Positions 1 through 7,622 of a stretch of DNA of 22,055 bases are shown here, in pieces. The DNA lies in the NCBI GenBank assembly GCA_904501955.1, contig CAJGCY010000030.1, positions 1 through 22,055 of the forward strand. The letters run 5' to 3'. Source of the stretch: an uncultured Akkermansia sp. (GTDB lineage Bacteria; Verrucomicrobiota; Verrucomicrobiia; Verrucomicrobiales; Akkermansiaceae). Every line of letters starts with the position of its first letter. The stretch's first letter is position 1. Both the position numbers and the translations under genes were made by a program. The notes under the pieces were generated by a model, which worked only from the letters and a program-made list of their open reading frames with translations, had not been told where the DNA came from and ran no database searches.

Positions 1-3
1 AAC

Positions 4-288
4 ATGCAGCAGTTAGTACAATCCATAGGCCAATACCTGATGGCGGTGGTGACGCCGATGATAAAGCAAGCGGAGCAAGCGCAACTGAGGGTAGCGCATG
101 CGGAAGGAGGGGAGTTGGTGAGGTTTCGGCTTGTACTGGAGCAAAATGATGTAGCCAGAGTAATAGGACGTAATGGAATGACGGCGTCAGCCATACGCTC
201 ACTGGCAAAATCCGCCGGAGAAAAAGCCGGAGTTAAAGTAGTGGTACACATACTCTCCCGCGAAGAATTAGAAGAAGAGACGGCATAA
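4..288 (+). CDS. khpA: KH-domain RNA-binding protein (KhpA-like)
   Basis: This is a 94-residue protein with a single KH domain. The GxxG loop that contacts RNA is visible as GRNG at residues 55-58, inside VARVIGRNGMTAS, followed by the helix AIRSLAKSAGEKAG and the strand VKVVVHIL. Length and layout match the small KhpA family, whose members bind RNA broadly and in many bacteria lie between rpsP and rimM/trmD. The start at 4 gives the usual family length, but only three bases precede it, so an upstream start cannot be excluded. The C-terminus is acidic. The next gene, priA, begins 22 bases downstream on the same strand, so co-transcription is likely. The family is clear; the symbol is by analogy. 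Confidence 0.85.
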   Translation: MQQLVQSIGQYLMAVVTPMIKQAEQAQLRVAHAEGGELVRFRLVLEQNDVARVIGRNGMTASAIRSLAKSAGEKAGVKVVVHILSREELEEETA

Positions 289-310
289 AAAGAGGACGGC
301 AACAGGTCGT

Positions 311-2560
311 ATGCAGGGATTATTTGAAGAAGAGCCCGCAGTAGCAACCGCTAAGGTACTACTGGATGGCTTCAACGACATGGTGCTGGACTATGCCATT
401 CCTGCCGGAATCAAAGATTTATGCCGTGGATGTCGTGTAGAAGTTCCGCTGCGGAATCGAATAACCACAGGCACGGTCATACAACTGGCACAAGCTGACA
501 ACGCGTGGGGTAACAAGCTTAAATCCCTGCACAGAAAAATTGCAGATACGCCGGCCGTCAGCCCGAAGTTAATGGATTTAGCTGAGTGGGCAGCAAGATA
601 TTATGCTGTTCCGGTAGAGCAAATGATTCGCTGCATTGTACCGGAACCGGTTCGAAGGGAGCACCACGAAGAAAAAACAAGGAAAGTGGCCGTGTTGCTA
701 CGATGGCCGGATGATGACGAACTGAACAAATTGAATGCAAAAGCTCCCCGGCAAGCATCCATTCTCCGCTACTTGCACAATGGCGATAACAAACGTGAGC
801 CATTGGCGGATTTGGGAGGAAGCGCAGCACTTACCCCCTGCCGAGCGCTCGAAAAAAGAGGATATATCCGCATAAAAGAAGAAGTGATACACCGTGACCC
901 TGCTGCAAATGAAAATTATGCCCCGTCGACTCCGATGGAGCTTAATGAGGAGCAAAGTGTAGCCCTTCAAAGCATTACTTCCGCATATGAAAAAGGAGAA
1001 AGTGCCCCCCTGCTCTTACAAGGCGTAACGGGTTCAGGTAAAACGGAAGTATATTTACAAGCAGCAGCTCACGTACTGAAATCCGGGCGAGGGGTACTCA
1101 TATTAGTGCCGGAAATATCGCTTACGCCGCAAACAATGGCACGCTTCAAGAGTCGATTTGCCGCGAGTAATACCAAGGTTGCCATCTTACACAGTGCTAT
1201 GAGCGATGGAGAGCGATTTGACGAATGGCACGCCATACACCGAGGAGAAGCTCGCATAGCCATCGGCCCACGCTCAGCACTTTTTGCACCCGTTGCAGAC
1301 CTTGGTCTCATTATTGTGGATGAAGAACATGATTCTTCATACAAACAAGAAAACTCACCCCGATACCACGGGCGAGATCTGGCTGTACTGAGGGCTAAAC
1401 TCGAAAAAGCAACTATCGTTTTAGGCTCAGCCACTCCCTCGCTGGAATCGCTGAACAATGTTAAAACCGGCAAATACCGCTTGCTGCGCATGGATAAAAG
1501 AGCGGATGGACAAAGGCTCCCCCTCACCCGAGTACTGGATATGCGTACCGAAGCAAAAGACAAGCGCAACTTGGGCATCTTGTCCGAGCGCTTGCGCATG
1601 GCCATAGACGACCGCTTGCAAAAGGGGGAGCAAACTATTCTTCTACTCAACAGACGAGGCTTTGCCAGGGCGTTGCAATGCCCGGATTGCGGTCACATCG
1701 TTAGCTGTGAGCACTGTTCCCTGCCATTGACCTTCCATGCTACGGAAAACCGATTGATATGCCACATCTGCGGTTACCGTGCAGCCGCACCGAAAAAATG
1801 CACGGAATGCGGCTCCTCCAATATCATGCTGGAAGGCTACGGTACCCAAAAGGTCGAAAAAGTGCTGCGTTCATGTTTTCCTCACGCGCGCATTCAGCGA
1901 GTTGATGCAGATGTTACGGCCAGAAAAAATGCGCTTCGGGATATACTGTCGGACTTCCGAGCAAGAAAGACCGACATTTTGTTAGGGACTCAAATGATAT
2001 CCAAAGGGCTGGATTTCCCTGGAGTAACACTTGTAGGCGTGCTCAATGCAGACATCGGCCTGAGCATGCCGGACCCACGAGCAGCGGAGCGCACGTTCCA
2101 GCTGCTGACTCAGGTAGCAGGGCGAGCGGGCCGCGGCGATATAGACGGTGAGGTAATCATCCAAACCTATACACCACATGCAGCAGCAATACAATACGCA
2201 CGCAGGCATGATACGGATGGTTTTGCAGAAAGCGAGCTGGAGCTCCGCCGCGAGCTGGAGTTCCCCCCCTACACCCACATGGCTGTACTGACAGTACGTT
2301 CTGTTAATGAAGAACTGGCCGAGTTCTCGCTCAACACTCTCCATAAGCGGCTACTCAAAGTGCTGCCCCCCAGTATCAGCATCAGTGATCCCATGCCTGC
2401 CCCCATTGCAAAGGCATACGGACAATTCCGCTTTCAATGTACGCTCAAGAGCAGCACAGCAAGAATCATTGCCGATATCGTCTCTGCGGAAATTGCAGCT
2501 CTTGCACCGGGCAAAGAGGTTACCGTAACCTTGGATATTGACGCCTACTCATTCATGTGA
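311..2560 (+). CDS. priA: Primosomal replication restart helicase PriA
   Basis: PriA is the superfamily 2 helicase that recognises abandoned forks and reloads the replisome. At 749 residues it has the usual length. An N-terminal DNA-binding part (about 1-200) precedes the helicase core. The core shows Walker A GVTGSGKT at 238-245, the DEEH box at 337-340, LGSATPS at 371-377 and QVAGRAGR at 601-608. Eight cysteines in four CxxC pairs (457/460, 466/469, 484/487, 497/500) bind the two structural zincs, so all metal ligands are present. The gene follows the KH-protein gene by 22 bases. Only a weak GAGG lies upstream of the ATG, about 14 bases away. It ends 20 bases from the convergent kinase gene, with no obvious hairpin between them. 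Confidence 0.97.
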   Translation: MQGLFEEEPAVATAKVLLDGFNDMVLDYAIPAGIKDLCRGCRVEVPLRNRITTGTVIQLAQADNAWGNKLKSLHRKIADTPAVSPKLMDLAEWAARYYAVPVEQMIRCIVPEPVRREHHEEKTRKVAVLLRWPDDDELNKLNAKAPRQASILRYLHNGDNKREPLADLGGSAALTPCRALEKRGYIRIKEEVIHRDPAANENYAPSTPMELNEEQSVALQSITSAYEKGESAPLLLQGVTGSGKTEVYLQAAAHVLKSGRGVLILVPEISLTPQTMARFKSRFAASNTKVAILHSAMSDGERFDEWHAIHRGEARIAIGPRSALFAPVADLGLIIVDEEHDSSYKQENSPRYHGRDLAVLRAKLEKATIVLGSATPSLESLNNVKTGKYRLLRMDKRADGQRLPLTRVLDMRTEAKDKRNLGILSERLRMAIDDRLQKGEQTILLLNRRGFARALQCPDCGHIVSCEHCSLPLTFHATENRLICHICGYRAAAPKKCTECGSSNIMLEGYGTQKVEKVLRSCFPHARIQRVDADVTARKNALRDILSDFRARKTDILLGTQMISKGLDFPGVTLVGVLNADIGLSMPDPRAAERTFQLLTQVAGRAGRGDIDGEVIIQTYTPHAAAIQYARRHDTDGFAESELELRRELEFPPYTHMAVLTVRSVNEELAEFSLNTLHKRLLKVLPPSISISDPMPAPIAKAYGQFRFQCTLKSSTARIIADIVSAEIAALAPGKEVTVTLDIDAYSFM

Positions 2561-2580
2561 AATGAATGTAGACGGGGGAA

Positions 2581-4587
2581 TCACATGCCGAGGCGAATCT
2601 TCCAATCGCGCATGACTACAGCAAAAGGCGCGGTACTGTCCGGAGCATCTCGATACGGATTTTTCTCAAAAGCGACACGGTAATCAGCCTGAACCATGTA
2701 AAGCAAAGCACATATTTCTTCCGCTCGCTCACTATCAAGGCATTTGTTTACCTTTACCTTCTCCAAAAACGCATCACCACTCATACCGGGTTCATATTGA
2801 TCACCCAGCTTTTTGATAAGCGCAGCCTTCATCTCCTTAGCAATCGCACACACCTCCACCATAACCGCAATCTCAGCGCTATCCTCACTGCTCTCATTCA
2901 GCATAGCGGACAAACAACCCTCAGCTTGAGAAAACTCATGTTCGCGCATTAGTGTCAATGCTTTGCTTTTGGCATCAAGAGTGAAGATGTGAGAAAAAGC
3001 TTCATCAAGGTTCTGTGTATACTCGGCCATTTGTTCCTTGTAAACCTTCTCCTTGCAATTTAAAAAAGCCTCCCTCGCTTTATTAATGGACTTCATTGCC
3101 TCATCCGTCCTACCAAGCTCGAACATGTGGCGAACACGCAAACAATGTGCCAATGCCAGAATGCGAGGATCACGAATCTTGCCCATGGCATCGTGTTTAT
3201 CCATCGCCTCAGGCACTAGACGCAGTTGCTCCATCATCTCCTGCCCGGCAACACCTGCACATGGGCGCTCCAAGGCTGCTAAAAATGAAGAATAATGTGT
3301 ATCCGCCTCTTCTCCTCTTTTATTGAGGTATGCTAAACAAGTAGCATGCAAAGCCCCCCATGCAGAAATGGTAGGCTCCACTGCATCAGAGTTCACGCGA
3401 GAATAGCACTTAAGAGCACTTGCCACATCGCCCTTTCGGATGAAAGACAATGCGCCGGAAAGGTCTTGCTCCCCCTGGAAATAAAAGTTTTTGGAAGAAC
3501 CGGATTTGTCTCTGATGAGCTCACGCTGAGGTGACGGTGCGCCTAACATCCGGCAAGTGAAAAAAGCGACCACCCCCAAAGCGGCGCAACCTGCAACAAA
3601 AGCCAATCTGTTGCGAAATCTTTTACTCCGCAGACGAGGAGATAGCGATTCGTCTTGCGCTGCTCTGATGGTATCACTTACCTCCTTTAGCTCGGCCAAC
3701 AAATCTGCATAGTTATCGTGACGGTCTGCAGGCTCGAACGAGGTCATACGGTCCACTAACTCGCACAAACACTCCGGCGCGCGCGGCATAATGTCAGCAA
3801 AGGGAGATAATTGACTCTTTGCATTCAGCAAAGCAGTCACGGAAGACGGAGCGCCGGGCAGTGTTTCTTCCCCTGTCAGCAAATAACGCAAGGTCATCCC
3901 AAGGGCATACATATCCGTGCGTGCATCCTCTTGGTTGCGCTGCAAGGTCTCCGGCGGGACATAAAACGGCGTGGCCCAAATCACTTCTTCCGAATCCTCC
4001 TGAGCACGCCCCTGAGCCAAACCGAAATCGAGCACTTTAGCTTGTCCTTGGGAAGAGATAATCACATTGCCGGGCTTCATATCTCGGTGAAGTAACCCGG
4101 CATTATGCGCAGCCTCCAATCCTTTTACAATCTGCGTAGTAACCTCTAAAGCCCTTAATGGCTTGAGCGGATTTTCCGGAGTAACAACAGTCTCCAGATT
4201 TTTGCCGCTTACAAGCTCCATAGCAATGTAAAATTGCCCACGAGCCCAACCGGCAGAATAAACGGACACAACGTTATCGTGTCTCACTTTCGCCATGAGT
4301 GAGCACTCATTCTCAAAACGAGCTATTCGCTCCGGCTGATTACGGTAAGTTTCATTCAATACCTTGATGGCAACCGGACGGTTCAGCACAACATCGCGCC
4401 CACGCAACACGACGCTCATACCGCCAATGCCCAGCAAACCTTCAATGCGAAAGTTCGCCAACAAGGTGTGCACATACTCAGAATGCCCACAGGCGGGGCA
4501 CTCCACATTCGCATAAAAACCAAGTTCCGCAATATCCAACTCAGCGGAGCATCGCGGGCAGCGCCAAATATCAGGTTTCTTGGACAT
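2581..4587 (-). CDS. Membrane Ser/Thr protein kinase with N-terminal zinc ribbon and C-terminal helical repeats
   Basis: This 668-residue protein starts with a zinc ribbon (C10PRC13 and C30PAC33). A Hanks-type kinase domain spans about 46-300: glycine loop GIGGMS near 53-58, VAIK with Lys75, catalytic HRDMKPGN at 167-174, DFG at 187-189 and PPE at 211-213. All catalytic residues are present, so it should be active. One transmembrane segment lies at about 328-349, placing the kinase in the cytoplasm. The last 300 residues lie outside; they are helical, look TPR-like (for example GDVASALKCYSRV) and may sense or bind a partner. The gene stands alone: the upstream ROK gene ends in a terminator. 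A GATAGT six bases before the ATG could be a -10 box, but no -35 is evident. The substrate is unknown. Confidence 0.92.
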   Translation of the reverse strand: MSKKPDIWRCPRCSAELDIAELGFYANVECPACGHSEYVHTLLANFRIEGLLGIGGMSVVLRGRDVVLNRPVAIKVLNETYRNQPERIARFENECSLMAKVRHDNVVSVYSAGWARGQFYIAMELVSGKNLETVVTPENPLKPLRALEVTTQIVKGLEAAHNAGLLHRDMKPGNVIISSQGQAKVLDFGLAQGRAQEDSEEVIWATPFYVPPETLQRNQEDARTDMYALGMTLRYLLTGEETLPGAPSSVTALLNAKSQLSPFADIMPRAPECLCELVDRMTSFEPADRHDNYADLLAELKEVSDTIRAAQDESLSPRLRSKRFRNRLAFVAGCAALGVVAFFTCRMLGAPSPQRELIRDKSGSSKNFYFQGEQDLSGALSFIRKGDVASALKCYSRVNSDAVEPTISAWGALHATCLAYLNKRGEEADTHYSSFLAALERPCAGVAGQEMMEQLRLVPEAMDKHDAMGKIRDPRILALAHCLRVRHMFELGRTDEAMKSINKAREAFLNCKEKVYKEQMAEYTQNLDEAFSHIFTLDAKSKALTLMREHEFSQAEGCLSAMLNESSEDSAEIAVMVEVCAIAKEMKAALIKKLGDQYEPGMSGDAFLEKVKVNKCLDSERAEEICALLYMVQADYRVAFEKNPYRDAPDSTAPFAVVMRDWKIRLGM

Positions 4588-4635
4588 ATTTTTACTATCA
4601 GTAACAGATGCGAAGATGTGCTGCTTTCATTAAAA

Positions 4636-4673
4636 GAGCCGTGCAGGCGCAGCATGTGCATCCTGCACGGCTC
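4636..4673 (-). terminator. Intrinsic terminator of the ROK-like gene
   Basis: A perfect 12-bp stem, GAGCCGTGCAGG (4636-4647) against CCTGCACGGCTC (4662-4673), encloses a 14-base loop. On the minus strand the stem is followed by TTTTAATGAAA. It lies 34 bases past the stop of the ROK-like gene and ends 48 bases before the kinase start, so it separates the two transcription units. Confidence 0.85.
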
Positions 4674-4707
4674 ATCATGAGAAGAATCAGTAACTACTCA
4701 GATAAAC

Positions 4708-6105
4708 TCAACCCAGCTTGGGAAGAGAAGCAGCAGCCACAGCCTGGCCGTGACGCTTGGTCTTCTCATCCGGTACGCAAAGCGTGATGGAAAGCTCCGG
4801 GAACTCACCACTCAGCACCTCGTTAGCCTTGTCGATAATCAGCTGGCCGCCGTCACCGGTAGCTACGCGACCGAGGAACAGGAGGTTGCGCACAGAGTAG
4901 AACTTGGAGAAGTAGGCGATGGTGTAACCGAACTCGACGCCGATGGTCTCGTAGATCTTCTTAGCGCGCTCGTCTCCCTCGGCCATAGCGGCCTGTACCT
5001 TCTTGAGCTGCTCCGGGTAAGGCATGGCGCCGAAGTCAAAACCGGCGCGGGGAGCCAAGCGGGCAACAGCCTGCTGGGAGAAGTACATAGCACCTACACC
5101 CTTATCCTTGGACCACTCGTCTACGCCGCCGTCCTCCTGATAGTCCACGGGAACGAAAGCGAGCTCATTGAGCCAGGGCATGATGTGACCCTCCGGGTCA
5201 ACATAACCGGCAGCAAGAGAGGTACCCATGGCAATGCCGAGCACGGCATCATCATTCATACCCATAGCACCGGCAAGGGCGGTTACCTCACCGTCGTTCA
5301 CCACCTCGAAGGGAACCTCCTTACCCTGAATCTTGCTCCAGCGGTCCTTGAGGTTCTTGAACATCGGGCGAATCACGTTCACGAAATCATCCTGAGCAAT
5401 GCCACGGAAAAGAGAGCCTACGCGGGGCTCGCTGTTTACGTACACACCGGCAGCGGAGCCACCGATGGCGTCCACCTGCGGCAGGTGCTTGGCAGCACGC
5501 TCCAAGGAGTCATGCACACCCTCTACCTGATAGTTGGGGTCGGTCTGGTGGTAGGGATCCCACACCACCTCTTCGGAGTATACAACCTCACCGTTAATCA
5601 CGGCTGCGCACTTACGGTCGGAACCACCGAGGTCGAAACCGATGCGGTAGCCGTCCAAGTTGCGACCGAGAGATACGGAAGTGGAGTTCTCGGCGGGAAG
5701 CTCGCAGGGGCAAGCCACCTTCACGATTTCGATGGAACGGTCGTAAATCTTCTTACCGATGAAGTCCCAGTCGAATTCACGAGCACCACCGGCGCAGTAG
5801 GTAGCAGCCAGCATGTCAGCAATCTTGTCATCACCGGCTACCATGATGGTGCAGCCGCCCTTCATCCAAAGAAGGAACTTGACGATACGCTCAATGTACT
5901 GGTTGTTCAGAGCATCATTCTCCTCAGAGGACGGAAGAACCATACCGCTCCAGCGGAAGCAGGTACCATCCATACGAGTGAGGGCAATGTCAATGGCATG
6001 GGAGCCGGGCGTAGCAGCCACTTTCTCCTCATAAGCCTTGGTCCAAAGCACCGGGGCAATGAAGCCCGGGTCGAGCACGGGTGTGAATTTCGGTTGGATA
6101 TTCAT
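4708..6105 (-). CDS. ROK/ASKHA-fold sugar-kinase-like protein
   Basis: This 465-residue protein has actin-like ATPase (ASKHA) motifs: a phosphate-1 loop IGFDLGGSDRK at about 155-165, AIGGSAAGVYVN at 213-224, VNDGEVTALAGA at 269-280 and the adenosine/phosphate-2 loop GIAMGTSLAAGYV at 290-302. These suit a ROK-type hexokinase that phosphorylates a sugar with ATP. About 150 residues precede the first loop, which is unusual for a plain ROK kinase of about 300 residues. The cysteine-rich zinc motif typical of many ROK proteins was not seen. Codon use is strongly biased, as in highly expressed genes. It has its own strong promoter (6120-6148) and its own terminator (4636-4673). The substrate cannot be read from the sequence. 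Confidence 0.8.
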   Translation of the reverse strand: MNIQPKFTPVLDPGFIAPVLWTKAYEEKVAATPGSHAIDIALTRMDGTCFRWSGMVLPSSEENDALNNQYIERIVKFLLWMKGGCTIMVAGDDKIADMLAATYCAGGAREFDWDFIGKKIYDRSIEIVKVACPCELPAENSTSVSLGRNLDGYRIGFDLGGSDRKCAAVINGEVVYSEEVVWDPYHQTDPNYQVEGVHDSLERAAKHLPQVDAIGGSAAGVYVNSEPRVGSLFRGIAQDDFVNVIRPMFKNLKDRWSKIQGKEVPFEVVNDGEVTALAGAMGMNDDAVLGIAMGTSLAAGYVDPEGHIMPWLNELAFVPVDYQEDGGVDEWSKDKGVGAMYFSQQAVARLAPRAGFDFGAMPYPEQLKKVQAAMAEGDERAKKIYETIGVEFGYTIAYFSKFYSVRNLLFLGRVATGDGGQLIIDKANEVLSGEFPELSITLCVPDEKTKRHGQAVAAASLPKLG

Positions 6106-6119
6106 AACGTAACGTGTTT

Positions 6120-6148
6120 CTTATAGCATTAAAAAAGCTGTCTGACAA
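6120..6148 (-). promoter_or_regulatory. Sigma-70-type promoter of the ROK-like gene
   Basis: On the minus strand, TTGTCA (6143-6148) and TATAAG (6120-6125) are separated by exactly 17 bases. A TGC before the -10 box makes it an extended -10. The -10 box ends 14 bases before the ATG at 6105, which predicts a leader of only about 7 bases. No Shine-Dalgarno sequence is present. The promoter sits directly after asnS. Confidence 0.8.
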
Positions 6149-6176
6149 GTTAAAAACTCGGTTTTCTGCGGATTTA

Positions 6177-7541
6177 TCAGAATTCGCAGTTACGGGGCGT
6201 ACGCGGATAAGGCAGCACGTCGCGAATATTCTGCACACCGGTCACGAACATGATGAGACGCTCAAAGCCTACACCGAAACCGGCATGAGGCACGGTACCA
6301 TAACGGCGCAAGTCGTTATACCAATAGTACGCCTCCGCATCCATACCCAAGCGTGCAATGTTACCCTCCAGTACATCCAAGCGCTCCTCACGCTGGCTGC
6401 CGCCGATAATCTCACCAATGCCGGGAACCAGCACGTCCATGGCGGTCACCGTCTTATTATCGTCGTTAAGACGCATGTAGAACGGCTTAATCTCCTTGGG
6501 ATAATTGTATACAATCACAGGGCACTTGAAGTGGCGCTCCGTCAGGAAACGCTCGTGCTCGCTCTGCAAGTCCATACCCCAGTAGGGAGGATACTCAAAC
6601 TTCTCACCGCTGGCAAGCATGATGTCGATTGCCTCGGTGTAAGAGCAACGCACGAAGGGTTTCTTGCTCACCTCCTCCAAGCGGGCGCGCAGCCCCTTAT
6701 CCACAAATTTGCAGAAGAACTCAAAATCACCGCTCTCATCCGCCAGCATCGTATCAGCAATGTGCTTAATGAACGCCTCAGCAATATCCATATCACCGTA
6801 GATATCACAGAAAGCGACCTCTGGCTCAATCATCCAGAACTCAGCAGCGTGGCGGGTGGTGTTGCTGTTCTCAGCGCGGAAGGTGGGACCGAAGGTGTAG
6901 ATATTGCTCAGAGCACAAGCAAAAGTCTCACCCTCAAGCTGACCGGACACGGTAAGGCTGGCAGCCTTGCCGAAGAAATCCTTATCATAGCTCTTATTCT
7001 CAGCCAAAGGGTCAAGTGTGGTCACATGGAACATCTCACCGGCGCCCTCACAGTCAGAGGCGGTGATGATGGGGGTGTGAACCCATACAAAGTCACGGTC
7101 CAAGAAGAACTTATGTACAGCGGCAGCAATGCGGGAACGGGTACGGAACACTGCACCGAACAGGTTGGTACGCGGGCGCAAGTGAGCAATCGTACGCAAG
7201 AACTCCGGGGAGTGCCCCTTCTTCTGCAGGGGGTAACTCTCAGGTGAGGTACCGATAAGTGCCACGGAGGTAGCCTGAATTTCCCACTTCTGCTTACCGG
7301 GACTCTCAACCAAACGTCCCTGCACGGAAACGGAAGCACCGGTAGACATCTTGGAGATGTTTTCATAGCCGGGGATACCCGCATCGGCAATTACCTGAAT
7401 GGATGCCAAACTGGTACCGTCATTGATTTCCAAGAAGGAAAAGGCCTTAGAATCACGGCGGGTGCGTACCCAGCCCTCTACAAGAATAGAATCCTGCGCT
7501 GCATCACTGGCAAGCGCATGTTTTACCAGAGTTCTTTTCAT
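6177..7541 (-). CDS. asnS: Asparaginyl-tRNA synthetase
   Basis: This class IIb synthetase charges tRNA-Asn with asparagine. With the start at 7541 it has 454 residues, the normal length. An N-terminal OB-fold anticodon-binding domain is visible (VEGWVRTRRDSKAFSFLEIND, about 21-41). Motif 2 (FGPTFRAENSNTTRHAAEFW) lies at 217-236 and motif 3 (GFGVGFERL) at 421-429. The FRAENSNT sequence fits AsnRS. An in-frame ATG at 7571 would add MSHSSWYSVA, but a -10 box (7548-7553) lies between the two ATGs. The mRNA should therefore begin at or next to the second ATG, which is chosen here. Codon bias is strong. The nearest upstream gene, the Nudix fusion, ends at 7623. Confidence 0.97.
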   Translation of the reverse strand: MKRTLVKHALASDAAQDSILVEGWVRTRRDSKAFSFLEINDGTSLASIQVIADAGIPGYENISKMSTGASVSVQGRLVESPGKQKWEIQATSVALIGTSPESYPLQKKGHSPEFLRTIAHLRPRTNLFGAVFRTRSRIAAAVHKFFLDRDFVWVHTPIITASDCEGAGEMFHVTTLDPLAENKSYDKDFFGKAASLTVSGQLEGETFACALSNIYTFGPTFRAENSNTTRHAAEFWMIEPEVAFCDIYGDMDIAEAFIKHIADTMLADESGDFEFFCKFVDKGLRARLEEVSKKPFVRCSYTEAIDIMLASGEKFEYPPYWGMDLQSEHERFLTERHFKCPVIVYNYPKEIKPFYMRLNDDNKTVTAMDVLVPGIGEIIGGSQREERLDVLEGNIARLGMDAEAYYWYNDLRRYGTVPHAGFGVGFERLIMFVTGVQNIRDVLPYPRTPRNCEF

Positions 7542-7547
7542 GGCAAC

Positions 7548-7556
7548 ACTATACCA
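7548..7556 (-). promoter_or_regulatory. Extended -10 promoter of asnS, leaderless mRNA predicted
   Basis: The minus strand reads TGGTATAGT, a TGn extension plus the -10 hexamer TATAGT (7548-7553), followed by six bases and the ATG at 7541. Transcription starting about 7 bases after the hexamer would begin at the A of the ATG. No good -35 is seen at 16-18 bases; a TTGACT sits at 22. The extended -10 could compensate for this. Confidence 0.6.
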
Positions 7557-7622
7557 TGAGGAATGGCTCATGGCGAGTCAATTTTCCGCAATTGTGCGTA
7601 CTGACGGCATTTTTTTCACTTC

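Noticed and set aside
4750..6126. 458-codon open frame on the + strand opposite the ROK-like gene
   Set aside because: It mirrors the codons of a strongly biased real gene that avoids TTA, CTA and TCA. The translation is low-complexity Leu/Val/Gly/His with no motifs, and the minus strand has clear family motifs.
6114..7247. 377-codon open frame on the + strand opposite asnS
   Set aside because: Same cause as above; asnS is unambiguous on the minus strand.
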